Positions 61,961-64,000 of a DNA stretch of 64,000 bases are shown here, piece by piece; the stretch's first letter is position 1, and each line of letters starts with the position of its first letter. Source of the stretch: Sophora flavescens (Eukaryota > Streptophyta > Magnoliopsida > Fabales > Fabaceae). Below the pieces are notes generated by a model that saw only the letters and a list, made by a program, of their open reading frames with translations, ran no database searches and was not told the DNA's origin. The stretch covers positions 241,519,086-241,583,085 of the forward strand of contig CM061064.1 in NCBI GenBank assembly GCA_030762895.1. The letters are read 5' to 3'. Made by a program: the position numbers and the translations under genes.

Positions 61961-62651
61961 TGAAATCAAAATAATAAGAGAATTACACTCTTCTGTCCTG
62001 TGAACTAGCATATGTTATTTCAACATAAAAAATATGATATAAAAGATGACAGTTTATTCACATATGACATATAATACATCAGTTCCAATTTATATACGAT
62101 AGTATCTAATCATATTCACGTTCAACAAAATATCCTACACGGGTGTTATATATGGGATATACAAAAAAATAATAATAGTCATTTTACAGGGGATCGTGCT
62201 ATCCTCTACTCTACCCTAAAAAATATAATAAATGCTCAAACCACTAGATGAAACCTGAGTTTTCAGATGATGTGAGTTTTAAATTAAATTTAAAAAAAAA
62301 GAAAAAAAAAAACTGATCCTGAAGCAGAGACTAGAGCACATGATGTAGCAGGGCTTTTTCATAGTACTTTAATGAATATAACTTTTAGGTTAAATTAATT
62401 TGAAGGTGTGGAACTGTACGCGAATTCTCATATAGATTCTTATATTTTAAAATTTGTAATTGCATCCTTGAATATTTAGAAAATTTGTAATTGGGTCTTC
62501 GTATACTTTTTTGTTAGCGTTTTGTTAAGTATTCGTTACTTGATTCATCTACTCGTCTTTGTGCGTTCTTCATATTATGGCTAAATAGCCAGCTGCATTT
62601 TCTGTTTTAGAAATGGAAAAGTCATTTCATGAAATATGACTTTTTGTATAG

Positions 62652-62736
62652 GTACACTCAGTCCGAGCAGAATACTAAGCAGAATATTCATCAATTATTC
62701 ATTACGGTTTCCGGCTGAGTGTTCTTCCCACACCCG
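62652..62736 (+). other. Possible second non-coding leader exon of CACTA-2
   Basis: Lies between a TATAG acceptor and a CCG|GTAAGC donor at 62737. No coding potential was noted. From 62737 to 63267 the sequence is AT-rich intron and leader, with the final acceptor before the transposase start not resolved. Confidence 0.4.
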
Positions 62737-63267
62737 GTAAGCTTTCTCCTCTCCATTTTTCTCGTTTGGTTTTTGTTTGCATTGGACTTGGGGATTGGAG
62801 TGTTTTATTATTTTTCTTAATGTTAATTATTTAGTAAAGCCTTAGTTTCCCGTTTGAGATGCAATACTAATAAGCGTACGTGTATGTGCTTAATGTACCA
62901 CTCATTGTGTTGGATCTTGAATTGTCCAAAGTTGGACAGTTTGGGAAAAAACTTTTTCTTAATTCAGTTAAAATAGTTATTCATTGATTCTAATGTTATA
63001 TACTTGATGAAAGTTCGGATTGATAAATTTTCTTTCGTTCTCCGGGTGCATACTTTATCGTGGTGGATGTCATCGCGTTCAAGTAGTGTACGTCGGAGAC
63101 CGCAGGGAAATGCTGCCGAAATTTTGTCGAGTATGAGAATGAGAGTTAAGGACTAACTGTTAACCGAATGTTGAAAAAGTTTCTTCTCGAATGGGATAGG
63201 GCCATACCCTGTCATAAGAAGTGGTTGATGAATATGTTGGACTAAGTACGAAGGTATTGGTTTAGTC

Positions 63268-64000
63268 ATGGATCGCGGTTGGATGAATGCTAGACGGACA
63301 AGTGATGAGTATGAGAATGGAGTGGAAGATTTTGTACAGTTTGAAAAAACAAATGCTCCTGATAGTGGTAACGGAAGGTTTTATTGTCCTTGTGTTAACT
63401 GTTTGAATGAGAGACGACTAGAAGCTGAGGAGATACGTGATCATCTTATTTGTGAGGGGATTTGCAAGAGTTATACAACATGGATATGTCATGGTGAATC
63501 GTTAGACGGGTCGAGGGTGTCGGATAGAGAGGAAGTTGATGACGTAGAAATGGATGATGGACTAGAGGACATGATCCGTGATGTTGGGCAAGAGTCTTTT
63601 CGGCGCGCACATGTGTATGATACTTTGTGCAGTGATGCGCAAGTGGCTTTGTATCCGGGGTGCACTAATTTCACACGGTTGTCAGCGGTGTTAAGATTGT
63701 TCAATGTGAAGGCGAGAAATGGGTGGAGCGATAAAAGCTTTACCGAATTGCTTGAGTTGTTGAAAGAAATGCTTCCAGAAGGCAACACATTGCCATCTCG
63801 AAACTATGAGGCGAAGAAGATATTGTGTCCGATGGGTATGGAGTATGAGAAAATACACGCTTGCCCCAATGATTGCATATTGTACATGAAAGAGTTTGAA
63901 GAGATGCACGAGTGCCCCAGGTGTGGGGTATCACGCTACAAAGTGAAGGATGGTGATTCTAGTTGTGATGTGGTCACCAAAGGTCCTCCTGCGAAGGTGT
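63268..64000 (+). CDS. TNP2 transposase, N-terminal 244 codons (CACTA-2, runs off the window)
   Basis: Open without a stop from ATG at 63268 to the last base. Residues about 4-78 form the transposase-associated domain: WMNARRTSDEY, FYCPCVNCLN, IRDHLICEGIC, then WICHGE. An acidic linker follows (EEVDDVEMDD). The beginning of the tnp2 region has ALYPGCTN, ARNGWSDKSF, CPMGMEYEKIHACPNDC and CPRCGVSRYK, a zinc-ribbon-like cysteine set. It aligns with CACTA-1 residue by residue but lacks that copy's stops. The catalytic residues fall beyond the window. It may be a functional transposase; only the 5' part can be judged. Confidence 0.9.
   Translation, partial: MDRGWMNARRTSDEYENGVEDFVQFEKTNAPDSGNGRFYCPCVNCLNERRLEAEEIRDHLICEGICKSYTTWICHGESLDGSRVSDREEVDDVEMDDGLEDMIRDVGQESFRRAHVYDTLCSDAQVALYPGCTNFTRLSAVLRLFNVKARNGWSDKSFTELLELLKEMLPEGNTLPSRNYEAKKILCPMGMEYEKIHACPNDCILYMKEFEEMHECPRCGVSRYKVKDGDSSCDVVTKGPPAKV

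Larger units (their letters stand above)
61344..62651 (+). other. CACTA-2 leader intron with captured sequence
   Basis: Bounded by the donor at 61344 and a plausible acceptor (TGTATAG at 62645-62651). On the minus strand it contains an AP2/ERF first exon and probable 5' flank. The remainder is AT-rich, with a purine/poly-A stretch at about 62288-62313 and no other recognisable feature. A 203-codon minus-strand frame (61348-61959) overlaps the captured exon in a different frame and is not thought to be real. Confidence 0.6.
60532..64000 (+). mobile_element. CACTA-2: CACTA transposon, 5' part (continues beyond the window)
   Basis: The left terminus CACTACTACAGAAAAGGG begins exactly at 60532, inside a satellite monomer. 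Then come a subterminal hairpin array, a CT-rich leader, an intron carrying a captured ERF fragment, and the start of an uninterrupted TNP2 gene. It is a different family from CACTA-1: the subterminal motif is ACATCGGTTT instead of AACGTCAGTTG, though the transposases are clearly related. The 3' end is not in the window. Confidence 0.93.

Overview
This window is plant nuclear DNA, almost certainly from a dicot and perhaps from a legume. The evidence is an Athila-type Ty3/gypsy retrotransposon, two CACTA (En/Spm) DNA transposons with plant-type TNP2 and Ulp1 genes, GT-AG introns and a fragment of a plant ERF gene. The legume guess rests only on the general look of the repeats and is not shown. 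No complete host gene was found. The window reads as repeat-rich heterochromatin: one long satellite array cut into by transposons.

Layout. 1-756 is unidentified non-satellite DNA. About 757-17815 is a decayed CACTA element (CACTA-1). Its TNP2 transposase gene is split by a nested Athila element (1831-11468, flanked by the 5-bp duplication ATATA). A second, Ulp1-protease gene follows at 14601-17557. 17816-60531 is a tandem satellite of roughly 90 monomers of about 443-453 bp, interrupted once by a 1.4-kb solo LTR (29545-30959). Several stretches form higher-order repeats: a 1265-bp trimer, two 1.34-kb trimers, two dimers of about 0.9 kb, and a 13-monomer block of about 5.83 kb duplicated in tandem. 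From 60532 to the window end lies the 5' part of a second CACTA element (CACTA-2), inserted inside a satellite monomer. Its transposase frame is open as far as can be seen.

The most unusual find is in CACTA-2. Between its subterminal hairpins and its transposase start, on the minus strand, sits an exact first exon of a SHINE/WIN1-type AP2/ERF transcription factor (61537-61616) with its splice donor and what looks like its 5' flank. This looks like capture of a host gene fragment by the transposon.

Order of events inferred from nesting: satellite array; CACTA-1 and CACTA-2 insertions (their right and left ends, respectively, abut satellite sequence); Athila insertion into CACTA-1; separately, an LTR retrotransposon insertion into the satellite later reduced to a solo LTR. 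All Athila genes and both CACTA-1 genes carry stops or frameshifts. Only the CACTA-2 transposase looks potentially functional in this window.
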